Source of the DNA: Euryarchaeota archaeon UBA62
GTDB lineage: Archaea; Thermoplasmatota; Poseidoniia; Poseidoniales; Thalassarchaeaceae
Length of the DNA: 64,000 nt
Reading direction: 5' to 3'
NCBI GenBank assembly: GCA_002502095.1
Contig: DAPJ01000005.1
Coordinates: 63,034-127,033, forward strand
Part shown: positions 24,284 through 32,531 of the stretch, one piece after another
Layout: each line of letters begins with the position of its first letter
Position numbering within the stretch: the first letter of the stretch is position 1
The notes under the pieces: model-generated
The model's input: the letters and a program-made list of their open reading frames with translations, nothing else
What the model was told of the DNA's origin: nothing
Database searches by the model: none
Program-made: the position numbers and the translations under genes

Positions 24284-25854
24284 TGGTCGTAAAGAGTGCA
24301 ACAAAAAAGAAACTAATGGATTTACAGATTGATGAGGAGTATGCTCACAAGCTTGCTGATGACAGAAAGTGGGACGATGTCAAAGTTCTAACACCAGGTC
24401 AAATAGCTCAGATCTGTGGTATCGACTCAGGTACTGCTCAGAGAATTAGTGACCTAATGGCAGCATCCTCAAAATCTGCTAGAAGCGCGGCCGCTTCAAC
24501 TGAGAAAACCGTTGTCAGGAGAAAGTCAGCAGCATCTAGAAGGAGAAGGAAGTCTATGCTTCCTCTAGAAGTATTTGACGATGAATACAAGACTGAGCAG
24601 ATACTCAGAGACGTTGACCAAAAAGATGAGATATACCAGCAGCTATTCTCTGCTTCTGTGGATGCAAACGTCAACCTTACCCCTAGAATGATTATGGATT
24701 TAACAGAGGGAATAAGGGCTAGAGGTTTGAAGAAAATAACACCTGCGAAGGCCAGGAAGGTAATCAATTCTGCTAGTGAATCATTAGTAGTTTCAAGAGC
24801 CGATCCACACGAGGCCGTTGGAATAACCACTGCGCAGTCAATCGGAGAACCCGGTACTCAGATGACTATGAGGACCTTCCACTACGCTGGTGTGGCTACT
24901 GTTAACGTAACACAGGGTCTTCCTAGAATAATTGAGATTGTAGATGCAAGGAAAACACCTAACACTCCTACTATGAGGATATTCCTTAACGAGAAGAACT
25001 CCAAAGGGAAGCCATTGAGGACCAATGAGAAGCTAGTCAGAGAGATTGCGGCCGGACTAGAGGCTACTACCACCAGCGATATAGCAAATATTGATGTTGA
25101 AGTTGCTCAGAGATACCTAAGCCTGAAGCTTAACAAGTCCAATATGAGGCTTAAGAATATGAATGGCGCAGAGGTAAAAGACAAGCTCAGCAGAGCACTC
25201 AGACTTTACATTCAATCCGACAACGACGATAAACCATCAGAGCTGAAAATTATTCCGGGTGTTGCTAAGAAAGAGGATTTGGAGACACTGGCAACAGATC
25301 CACCAACCTACACAGATCTCCTCCAGCTCGAGGACAAGATAAAGAAACTCCAACTGAAAGGTATTAGAGGAGTTATGAGGGCAAATGTTCAAGCTGGGGA
25401 GAAGGATGAGTACTACATCTCCACAATCGGTTCAAACCTTGCCAAGGTCAGTGAGTTTGCAGGTGTTGATAGGTCCAGAACATACACTAACAACATCAAT
25501 GAAATACAGTCCTATCTCGGAATAGAAGCTGCTAGACAGGCCATAATTAATGAGATGCTAGACACTATGGAGGGAGCAGGACTAGATGTTGATGTAAGGC
25601 ATCTAATCACAGTATCAGATGTCATGACCAGCAGCGGCGAAGTAAGGGCTATCGGAAGGCATGGTGTTAGCGGAACGAAGCATAGTATTCTTGCTAGGTC
25701 TGCCTTCGAGGTTACAGTTTCTCACCTACTAAGAGCTGGTATCATCGGAGAGAGAGACGAGTTGAGAGGTGTTACTGAGAACATTGTCGTAGGACAGCCA
25801 ATAGCACTGGGTACGGGAAGTGTAGATCTGTTCTATATCCCAGACGAGGCATAG
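24283..25854 (+). CDS. rpoA2: DNA-directed RNA polymerase subunit A'' with N-terminal HhH-like extension
   Basis: 523 residues, against about 390-400 for most archaeal A''. The C-terminal ~390 residues hold the bridge/trigger-helix region: 'GITTAQSIGEPGTQMTMRTF' and 'GLPRIIEIVDARK'. The first ~60 residues (VKSATKKKLMDLQ ... EEYAHKLADD) are a near copy of the RpoH N-terminus, followed by an Ala/Ser-rich stretch and the basic linker SRRRRKS. Start ATG 24283 shares one base with the A' stop. The added domain is likely a nucleic-acid-contacting surface; that is inference. Confidence 0.97.
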   Translation: MVVKSATKKKLMDLQIDEEYAHKLADDRKWDDVKVLTPGQIAQICGIDSGTAQRISDLMAASSKSARSAAASTEKTVVRRKSAASRRRRKSMLPLEVFDDEYKTEQILRDVDQKDEIYQQLFSASVDANVNLTPRMIMDLTEGIRARGLKKITPAKARKVINSASESLVVSRADPHEAVGITTAQSIGEPGTQMTMRTFHYAGVATVNVTQGLPRIIEIVDARKTPNTPTMRIFLNEKNSKGKPLRTNEKLVREIAAGLEATTTSDIANIDVEVAQRYLSLKLNKSNMRLKNMNGAEVKDKLSRALRLYIQSDNDDKPSELKIIPGVAKKEDLETLATDPPTYTDLLQLEDKIKKLQLKGIRGVMRANVQAGEKDEYYISTIGSNLAKVSEFAGVDRSRTYTNNINEIQSYLGIEAARQAIINEMLDTMEGAGLDVDVRHLITVSDVMTSSGEVRAIGRHGVSGTKHSILARSAFEVTVSHLLRAGIIGERDELRGVTENIVVGQPIALGTGSVDLFYIPDEA

Positions 25855-25864
25855 AGGTGAAAAA

Positions 25865-26161
25865 ATGGATTTAACAAGAAACCTAAAACAGGCTTTGAGC
25901 ACTGGAAAAATTATCTTTGGACAGAGAGAAACTATGGGTGCCTGTTCTAAAGGAGAGGCCAGGTTAGTTTTAGTTGCAGCTAACTGCCCAGAGAGTTTCC
26001 TATCAGATTTATCTACTAATCATCCAGGAATACCAGTCCATAGGGTCCTCATGGTGAATAGGCAATTAGGCTCCGCGTGTGCTAAGCCTTTCGCCGTCAG
26101 CTCACTATGCGTAGTAGATGCAGGACAGAGTGACCTTCTCTCTCTCCAGCATAACCTGTGA
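25865..26161 (+). CDS. ribosomal protein L30e
   Basis: A 98-residue L7Ae/L30e-fold protein. It begins 'LTRNLKQALSTGKIIFGQRETM', here cited by LTRNLKQALSTGK and IIFGQRET, and the order 'LVLVAANCPE' then 'VHRVLMVNRQLGSACAKPF' is typical. It binds rRNA in the large subunit. GAGGTG precedes ATG 25865, and the gene follows rpoA2 by ten bases, the conserved archaeal order. In most archaea nusA follows; here another gene does. Confidence 0.93.
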   Translation: MDLTRNLKQALSTGKIIFGQRETMGACSKGEARLVLVAANCPESFLSDLSTNHPGIPVHRVLMVNRQLGSACAKPFAVSSLCVVDAGQSDLLSLQHNL

Positions 26162-26173
26162 TAGTCCGAAAAG

Positions 26174-26189
26174 AACTCTCTTGAGAGTT
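26174..26189 (+). promoter_or_regulatory. 16-base inverted repeat between rpl30e and the next gene
   Basis: AACTCTC (26174-26180) and GAGAGTT (26183-26189) form a perfect 7-base inverted repeat around TT. It begins 13 bases after the rpl30e stop and runs into the TTG start codon at 26188. No T-run follows, so a simple terminator is unlikely; a protein operator or an RNA hairpin covering the start is possible. Confidence 0.4.
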
Positions 26190-27171
26190 GTTCAATAGGA
26201 CGCTTCAAGTCTGTAAACTCCTTCAGTATGGCGTGGAAGATGCAGTCAGACAACTCCTAGCAGTTAGAGGGGTACGCCTACACGAGTCACCACAAAGCAC
26301 AACAACTCCCGGTTTCATACTTCTAGGAGTAGCAGAGAGAGTACCAGAATTTGGTGAAATGAAGGGCTCGTCTGTTACTGTGTGGCATATCCCATCTGAT
26401 ATACTACCCATCAGTAGAGCCGAGATAGAGAGGTGGTGCGTAGATGTATCGCCCGGTAGGCATTGGCTTCTCAGTCAAAGGGAGCTTCCAAGTGACCTCT
26501 CCTCAATATTTCCTACTGACTCACAAGTAGTTGCATGGGGCCCGAGTAAAATGTCAGTTTGGTTCGGAGAAGCAATACTTTCCGGTGACTTAGAAGTATC
26601 TCTGCCTATTGAATACGGACTCAAAAAGAACTCCGATGCCTCGTCGCCAGAAAATAAAGGGAGCGAAATAAGGCGTGTAGAAGCAGTGATAAATTTAGAC
26701 TCATGGCTCCTACAAAAGAATCTTGAAAACGCTATTACATCTCCAGTATTTCTAGAAGGTAAAATATGGGAGGTTAAGGGTGAAATTGTCTCACCCGGAG
26801 GTGACTCAGAAAGGGATACATGGATGATTATAGAAGATCCATGGTCTCCCAGCCTATCGATATTCGAAGATAAAGAGAAAAATTATGCGACCCCAAACAT
26901 TAGGGTTATATTGCCTCCAGAAGAAAGATGGATGAAACGTGAGCAACTAATATCGAAGCTACCCTCACTCTTAGATGCAAGGAGGCAGGGGGAATTGGAA
27001 CATAGAGAAAACTCAGTGAGGAGCATCATGTTAGAATGGTGGAAAGTCGATTTGGAATCAATAACAATCCGAACTATTGGTGCAGTATTTCCCGCATGGA
27101 TACTGAATGTCGAGGGTAGAGAAGACGTCCTTTTGCATGCCATAAATGGCAGGACATACCCATTGCCCTAA
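26188..27171 (+). CDS. conserved-looking protein of unknown function at the nusA position
   Basis: 327 residues, not recognised. No KH or S1 domain is visible, so it is not NusA. It is a soluble, mixed alpha/beta protein with a tryptophan-rich first half (VTVWHIP, RHWLL, VAWGPSKMSVWFGEAI) and a second half with charged helices ('RRQGELEHRENSVRSIMLEWW'). The start TTG 26188 overlaps an inverted repeat; a GTG at 26236 is an alternative. It is the last gene of the polymerase operon direction and overlaps the convergent coiled-coil gene by four bases. Confidence 0.65.
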   Translation: MFNRTLQVCKLLQYGVEDAVRQLLAVRGVRLHESPQSTTTPGFILLGVAERVPEFGEMKGSSVTVWHIPSDILPISRAEIERWCVDVSPGRHWLLSQRELPSDLSSIFPTDSQVVAWGPSKMSVWFGEAILSGDLEVSLPIEYGLKKNSDASSPENKGSEIRRVEAVINLDSWLLQKNLENAITSPVFLEGKIWEVKGEIVSPGGDSERDTWMIIEDPWSPSLSIFEDKEKNYATPNIRVILPPEERWMKREQLISKLPSLLDARRQGELEHRENSVRSIMLEWWKVDLESITIRTIGAVFPAWILNVEGREDVLLHAINGRTYPLP

Positions 27172-28040
27172 TTGCGTTGCAGGGACATCAGTTCTTCAGT
27201 AGAGAGAGTATCTCCTGACATCAACTTGGACATGAGATCAGAGACCTCAGTCTTTTCTTCAGATACATTCTCATCCGTTCTCATCTCAATCGCTTTAATC
27301 AGGTCTTGAATGGAGTGAATGCACCTCAATGAGACGATATATAGGCTATGTATCGAGTCAGCCTCCTTCTTGGATTTAGTCAATCCAGAATGAGCGGAAT
27401 TAGCCTGATCACGTAACCTGTCAACTTCTTCTGACAATTCCACCATCAAGTCATGAGCTTCCTGTGCCGACAATACCGCTTTCTCAACTCTGTTGTGGGC
27501 CTCTTCTTGAGCCCTTTCAGCGCTACGTACACTGGACTTCAGATCACTTAGCCTGCCTCCATCTTTATTCGACTCTTTCGCCTCCTTCAAATCTTGACTT
27601 AGCTTCTTCATTTCTCTGAAGAAACCCTTCTCGCTGGCTCCCGTGAATCCCCCTCTTTCATATTTCCTCTCAAGAGCATCCATCTTCGCCCGAATTTTCG
27701 CAGGGGGAGGTCCCGAATTTCTCTTAGACTTCTCTCCGCTATCCTCCAATCTAGACAATAATTCCCTTAACTCGGTTCTGATTGATTTCAACTCATCAGA
27801 TTTAACGGCTCTTTCAAGCTTGAGTTCCTTCACCCTGGTATTGGCCTCATCACGAATCTCTTTCTGTGACCTTACTTCGGAAATCAGCTCTTTGACCTGT
27901 CTATTTACTTCGTTCCTCGTATCTAAGTAGGCCCTAACTTTGGCATTCAATTCGTCGCGTAACTCGCGCTTCTCGTCTAATCCTGACTCAAGAGATTGCT
28001 TCGCTGGAGCGAAAACTTCTGTAATCTCGTCGAGCTCCAA
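27168..28040 (-). CDS. coiled-coil protein (archaeal COG1340-like family)
   Basis: A 290-residue, almost wholly helical protein with long charged heptads. It carries marks of a widespread uncharacterised archaeal coiled-coil family: an N-terminal 'ELRDELNAKVRAYLDTRNEVN' unit, a middle 'LERKYERGGF' turn, an 'AHDLMVELSEEVDRLRDQA' segment, and a C-terminal 'LMSGDTLSTEELMSL' tail. The family is sometimes mislabelled phosphoserine phosphatase; no catalytic motif is present. It is third in a minus-strand set of three coiled-coil genes, 64 bases after the second. Confidence 0.8.
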   Translation of the reverse strand: MELDEITEVFAPAKQSLESGLDEKRELRDELNAKVRAYLDTRNEVNRQVKELISEVRSQKEIRDEANTRVKELKLERAVKSDELKSIRTELRELLSRLEDSGEKSKRNSGPPPAKIRAKMDALERKYERGGFTGASEKGFFREMKKLSQDLKEAKESNKDGGRLSDLKSSVRSAERAQEEAHNRVEKAVLSAQEAHDLMVELSEEVDRLRDQANSAHSGLTKSKKEADSIHSLYIVSLRCIHSIQDLIKAIEMRTDENVSEEKTEVSDLMSKLMSGDTLSTEELMSLQRN

Positions 28041-28104
28041 TATGTGACCCCAACATTACCGAATTTGTACTGGCATTTAAGCACATAGTAGAGCAATAAT
28101 CTAC

Positions 28105-29070
28105 TCAATCTTCCCTCTTAGTGGCAAGATTACCTTTTCTAGGACCTCTTCGAGATACCCCTATCCTTCTCTTCTTCTTAGTAGGCGTATTCTTAGCAAC
28201 ATCTTCGGACCTAATATCTCCAGCTTCACCAGTCAAGTCCGACAGACTTCCAGATCCCAGAAGTGCATCTAGCTCTACGGTACTCAGAGAGCCACCCGTT
28301 TTGGCTTTAGCTTTGATTTCAGAAAATCTGACTTTCCTATTTCTTCCGCCAGTTATCCTCTGATACGTCTTAACTCTGGAAAGCCCTCCCCTCAAAGACT
28401 TTCTTTTGGACTCAATCACATCAATCCGCTTATCTATTTTTGAAATCCTCTTACTAATTTTACTTACTTCGGCTCTACTGGCCTTATTTTCTTTTCCAGA
28501 CTCCGTTGTCACCTCATTCTCCAATACTTCTTTTTCTCTACGTCCAGCATCAAGTTTAATGGTAACATCTCTCATTTCCTTAGCTTTCTCTACGTATTCT
28601 GAGTGGGCTATTTCTGATTCGGCCTTCTTTACAATAGATGCTTGAATTTCAAAAAACCGCCTGAATGCCTCCAACTCTCGAGAAAGTGTAGGGACAGCAG
28701 TCAAGTCATTGTCAATGGTTGTCAATCTCCTATGGGTTTCAGATAGCCACTCCTTCAGTACATCCATCGGAGGGGGAATAAGCCTATTCACATCGTCCCT
28801 CCTCTTTCTAGATGAATCAGCCGCCTTTCTTATTTCATGAAATTTCCTTAATAGTCCCCTTCTCTCTGAATTGGCACCTTCCATCTTACCGACGATGCCA
28901 CGTAGGATTCTAACTCTGTTAACTAGGTCCATCCTCTCTGAACGCAAGTCTCTCTTTTCACCCTCAATAGAACCTAACTCTCTTTCAAGACCGCTTCTCA
29001 TTTCTTGAATCTCATGACCATCAAGATCTTCTAAGTCATTGAATGAGCTAGCGGTATCATCTTCACTCAT
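28105..29070 (-). CDS. coiled-coil protein, basic C-terminus
   Basis: 321 residues, mostly helical, with heptads across about 15-240, a C-terminal 'TGGSLSTVELDALL' block like the family tail of its neighbours, then a lysine/arginine-rich end (TPTKKKRRIGVSRRGPRKG) that could contact nucleic acid or membrane. Its ATG overlaps the stop of the upstream coiled-coil gene (ATGA), so both are translated from one message. Confidence 0.78.
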   Translation of the reverse strand: MSEDDTASSFNDLEDLDGHEIQEMRSGLERELGSIEGEKRDLRSERMDLVNRVRILRGIVGKMEGANSERRGLLRKFHEIRKAADSSRKRRDDVNRLIPPPMDVLKEWLSETHRRLTTIDNDLTAVPTLSRELEAFRRFFEIQASIVKKAESEIAHSEYVEKAKEMRDVTIKLDAGRREKEVLENEVTTESGKENKASRAEVSKISKRISKIDKRIDVIESKRKSLRGGLSRVKTYQRITGGRNRKVRFSEIKAKAKTGGSLSTVELDALLGSGSLSDLTGEAGDIRSEDVAKNTPTKKKRRIGVSRRGPRKGNLATKRED

Positions 29071-29879
29071 TCCTCTTCCTCCTTCTTCTTACGCTTCTTC
29101 CTCGCAAACGAAGAAGCACCACCGCCTAATACCCTATTCATATCTGCGAGGAGGTCATCGAATCCTGCAGAACTATCTCCAAAACCTGTAGATAATTTTC
29201 CCTCCCATAGTGAAATCGCATCCGATGACTGGGCGTATAGCTCTCTAGCTCGGTCTAACTGCCTCCTGATGTCCCTGATTTCAGACTGTAGCGATATCTT
29301 CTTTTCATACAGAGGCTGTGCCTTTTCCACTGCCTTCAGCATCCTTGAATGTGCCGCTTCTGAAATCCTAAAATTGGAGATCATAGTCTTCCTTGAATCC
29401 ACATACTTAGACATCTCAGGATTAGACTCTCTCCTATCCTTGAGCCATTTCTCATTCTTTTCAATGAGTTTCCTCCGCTTGGCAATCAGCTTCCCTTCCT
29501 CTTTGTGGTCCAATGCCGAGGTTTCTATCTTATCTTCTATATTCTCAAGCTCTTCAAGAAGCTTTACTTTCTTCCACTCCGGGTCCAGACTTACCATCCC
29601 TCCCTTCTCAGAGAGTAACTCTATCGATTCTTTGACTTCGGATAACTTCGCTCTAGCAACGGCCTGTGAAGAATCTCTTTCATTCTTCTTTTCAGCTACA
29701 ATTTCATTTGCTTTCTTATGGGATTCAACTGCTTTCTTAACACGTGGAGAGAGAGCTTCCTCCTCTGCTTCAAGATTCCTAATTACATTAGGAAGTTGAT
29801 CTTCTAATGCCTTCCATCGTGCTAGCAAGCCCTCTGCTAGCTCATTGGGTTTTACCTCTAGCAATTGTTGGATGTCCAT
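29067..29879 (-). CDS. coiled-coil protein, first gene of the minus-strand set
   Basis: About 270 residues starting at ATG 29879 (MDIQQLLEVKPNEL). The longer reading to 30023 runs over the divergent promoter and the neighbouring gene, so it was not used. Heptad-rich helices (about 20-230) are followed by a Gly/Ser/Phe-rich stretch and a basic-acidic tail (ARKKRKKKEEEE). It is probably coexpressed with the next two coiled-coil genes. No enzymatic motif was seen. Confidence 0.78.
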   Translation of the reverse strand: MDIQQLLEVKPNELAEGLLARWKALEDQLPNVIRNLEAEEEALSPRVKKAVESHKKANEIVAEKKNERDSSQAVARAKLSEVKESIELLSEKGGMVSLDPEWKKVKLLEELENIEDKIETSALDHKEEGKLIAKRRKLIEKNEKWLKDRRESNPEMSKYVDSRKTMISNFRISEAAHSRMLKAVEKAQPLYEKKISLQSEIRDIRRQLDRARELYAQSSDAISLWEGKLSTGFGDSSAGFDDLLADMNRVLGGGASSFARKKRKKKEEEE

Positions 29880-29982
29880 TGTATTTGGCTCCAGCCGGGA
29901 CTGTCGGTTAAAGGTCACTATGTGACCTTGGAAGGGGTTTGTTTGATACGCCCTCACATCTCGGAAGTTTTGAGGAGAGGAT

Positions 29983-31887
29983 ATGAAGCATACCGTATCA
30001 TACATGATATTGCTCTCTTTCATACTAATTTTTTCTAATTCTGCATCTGCCGATGACTCACAATTATCCGAAATCGAAATTCAAGAGCCATCTGAATGGG
30101 AGATAATAGTTATCGATCAGTCTACTTCATTGCCGAATGGTAACGAAACCTTCTCCGATGGCGACTATGTTAGGATCTCAATACAGGTTAGTAATGCAGG
30201 AAATCATACAATAAATGGTAGTTGGAAGTTAAAATTACTTTCTGAAGGAGTATGGCACCCATCAGTCGGTCAAAACGAGACATGGGACGCTAACGATAAC
30301 CAAATTTCTGAGATGACATTGGGTCCGCTCATTGAAGGTATTATGACACTAAAATTCGAAATTTCACTGGCAAATTCGACTTCTAATATTTCTGAAACTA
30401 TAGAAATTACCGTGTCTCCAAATCCAATACTTTTCACTTCAGCAGGAGAGGCAAATATCGCAATAACAGGCGAACCTGCATATATCGGCGATATTCTAAC
30501 AGCCTCAATATTGGTGGGGAATGGAGGGGATTCTGAAGGATCAGTAATGCTCTCGCTCTATGATATTGATTCAATGATATTATTCTCGGGAGATCCTGTT
30601 TTTATCAGCCCGGGCTCTAGTAGGGAAATTTCAGTAGACTTCAACTTCTCTTCGTATGGCGAAAAATGGTTCCAGTGGAAAATTAATAGTGATTCAGGAG
30701 GGGTATCTCCCGACTTATCTGGAAACCATACAATTACCATTCTTCCACAACAGGAAGTTAGAGTAGGCCTTTCGTCAAGTGACTGGTCGGTTTCTAATGG
30801 ATTATCGATCGACTATTGGATTTCTCTCACAGACGGGCCCGAAAGAAATGTACAAGTCTCGATATTTGAATATGAATCTGGCATCTCCAAAGAGCTTCAG
30901 AAATTCATAATCACGCTCAGCCAAGGTGTAAGGCAACTCGATATTCAAATTACTGATCCTGGTCCGGGACTAGACAGGATAGAAATTTCTGTAGAACCTT
31001 TGAGTTGGTATTCAGGACAAATTCCAGATTTAGACGTACAACTAATTAGTCCACAGCCAATAATAGAGATTACTTCATGTGTTCAGAGCCCTGATGTTCT
31101 AGAATTCTCAGACACTCTAACTATCACATGTACTATTTCAAATATAGGCAACTCAGATTCTCTACCTGGACATGTTACACTATCTAGGGTCTCAGATGGT
31201 TATATTTTCAGTGATTCAGGATTGTCAATGATTCAAGTAAATGTTGGAGAGGAAAAGCCGATATCATTGACTGTCCCCAATTGGCAGGATGAGGGTACTA
31301 CGGCTTTGCAAGTAAAATTCTCATCTGTCATTAGCACGTCCTCAGGAAGTATAGCGGTTCAGGCTAATCAGAGGCCTTCGGATGGTTTTGAGATACCATT
31401 CGACCCAACTGCGGCCCTCTTGGGTGCGGTTTCCGGCCTAGTTTTGATGATGATGTTACTCGCATTCTGGAGAGTTGCTACAGAAAGGACCCCCGACACG
31501 GAAAAGAAGAACCTTGACTCTACCTCAAGAATAGAGAAAAGGAGGGAGCGAGATAACATAGAGGCATCATGTCCAACTTGTAGTCAAAGACTCAGTATCC
31601 CAGGAGATCATGTAGGCCGAGTGCGATGTCCAGCATGCTCAAACAGCTTTGAAGTCGGAGTCAGAGAGGAAATCAAAATTAGTACAGATTCGCCTGCTGT
31701 AGAAGAAGATATTGAAAGTAAAGATAAAGAAAATGTAGAAATCTTCTCTGTCTCGGACAACGATATACTTTCATGTCCATCGTGTGACCAGTTACTCAAG
31801 GTGCCATTGGTCAAGAGACCGGTAATGTCTAGATGTCCTGCATGCAGATGTGAGTTTATGGCTCTTGGAGGTGATTTGGATGAGTGA
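29983..31887 (+). CDS. exported Ig/CARDB-like protein with one span and two cytoplasmic zinc ribbons
   Basis: 634 residues. The signal peptide is residues 1-23 (cleavage near SASA-DD), followed by about 450 residues of repeated beta-sandwich units with 'vsNaG' type motifs (QVSNAGNHTI, VGNGGDSEG, ISNIGNSDS), as in CARDB-type adhesion modules. One membrane helix lies at about 477-499. The cytoplasmic tail has two zinc ribbons (CPTC...CPAC from 530; CPSC...CPAC from 598). GGAGAGGAT precedes ATG 29983. Its stop overlaps the start of a DtxR-like regulator, so a membrane sensor passing a signal to that regulator is possible but unproven. Confidence 0.75.
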   Translation: MKHTVSYMILLSFILIFSNSASADDSQLSEIEIQEPSEWEIIVIDQSTSLPNGNETFSDGDYVRISIQVSNAGNHTINGSWKLKLLSEGVWHPSVGQNETWDANDNQISEMTLGPLIEGIMTLKFEISLANSTSNISETIEITVSPNPILFTSAGEANIAITGEPAYIGDILTASILVGNGGDSEGSVMLSLYDIDSMILFSGDPVFISPGSSREISVDFNFSSYGEKWFQWKINSDSGGVSPDLSGNHTITILPQQEVRVGLSSSDWSVSNGLSIDYWISLTDGPERNVQVSIFEYESGISKELQKFIITLSQGVRQLDIQITDPGPGLDRIEISVEPLSWYSGQIPDLDVQLISPQPIIEITSCVQSPDVLEFSDTLTITCTISNIGNSDSLPGHVTLSRVSDGYIFSDSGLSMIQVNVGEEKPISLTVPNWQDEGTTALQVKFSSVISTSSGSIAVQANQRPSDGFEIPFDPTAALLGAVSGLVLMMMLLAFWRVATERTPDTEKKNLDSTSRIEKRRERDNIEASCPTCSQRLSIPGDHVGRVRCPACSNSFEVGVREEIKISTDSPAVEEDIESKDKENVEIFSVSDNDILSCPSCDQLLKVPLVKRPVMSRCPACRCEFMALGGDLDE

Positions 31888-32530
31888 ATTAAGTGAATTC
31901 GAAGAGATGTATCTAAAGAGAATTTTTGAGATTTATGATTCAGAACCAAGTACTATTGTCAAGACCTCCCAATTAGCTGAAATAATGTCGGTTAGCAACG
32001 CTTCTTCCACGGAAATGATACAAAGACTATCTGAAAGGGGCCTACTGACATATGTTCCTTACAAAGGATGTAGACTAACCCCAGTAGGATTTAACACGGC
32101 AGCTAGAATAAAAAGAAGGGAGGGCCTGTTGCAAATCTTACTTACTGACGTTATTGGATTTGATGGCGACGTTGATGCCGCCGCCTGTAAGATGGAGCAT
32201 AACATGTCAATTGATTTAGAGGAATCAATAGATAGGATGTTAGGGTATCCAGAACTGACTCCAAAAGGGAAAAAAATTCCATCCATAAAGCGTTCAGTAA
32301 AGCCAATTCATGATGGCCTTTTGTTACCTATTTCATTCCTCCCTATCGGGTCTTCAGCAATAATAGAGGTGATTGCACTCCAACCAACCGATGCGAAGAC
32401 ACTGGAATTATCAGGTATACGGATAGGATCCAGAATAGAAGCTCATGAAGAGGGGGTATATTTTGATGGGCAACTAATCGCCATGAGTGAATCTATTATG
32501 AATAGGATTCTATCACGTACGGAGGCCTAG
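31880..32530 (+). CDS. DtxR/MntR-family metal-dependent transcription regulator
   Basis: 216 residues: N-terminal winged helix ('YLKRIFEIYD', 'SQLAEIMSVSNASSTEMIQRLSERGLL' in parts), a middle dimerisation/metal region (residues about 75-135, with 'CKMEHNMSIDLEESID', near the usual 'E..EH..S' metal site), and a C-terminal FeoA/SH3-like domain. These proteins repress metal uptake genes when Fe(II) or Mn(II) is bound. The ATG at 31880 is preceded by GGAGGTGAT inside the upstream gene. It overlaps that gene by eight bases and is followed immediately by a membrane protein gene. Confidence 0.88.
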   Translation: MSELSEFEEMYLKRIFEIYDSEPSTIVKTSQLAEIMSVSNASSTEMIQRLSERGLLTYVPYKGCRLTPVGFNTAARIKRREGLLQILLTDVIGFDGDVDAAACKMEHNMSIDLEESIDRMLGYPELTPKGKKIPSIKRSVKPIHDGLLLPISFLPIGSSAIIEVIALQPTDAKTLELSGIRIGSRIEAHEEGVYFDGQLIAMSESIMNRILSRTEA

Positions 32531-32531
32531 A

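Noticed and set aside
17469..25854. Inteins in the RNA polymerase genes
   Set aside because: Extra length of RpoB, A' and A'' is spread over small charged insertions and the N-terminal extension; no intein splicing motifs were seen.
26188..27171. NusA by genomic position
   Set aside because: No KH-domain GxxG pattern or typical NusA length (about 140-150 residues) is present.
29880..30023. N-terminal extension of the coiled-coil gene to 30023
   Set aside because: It would cover the start of the divergent exported protein and has no coiled-coil character; ATG 29879 fits the rest.
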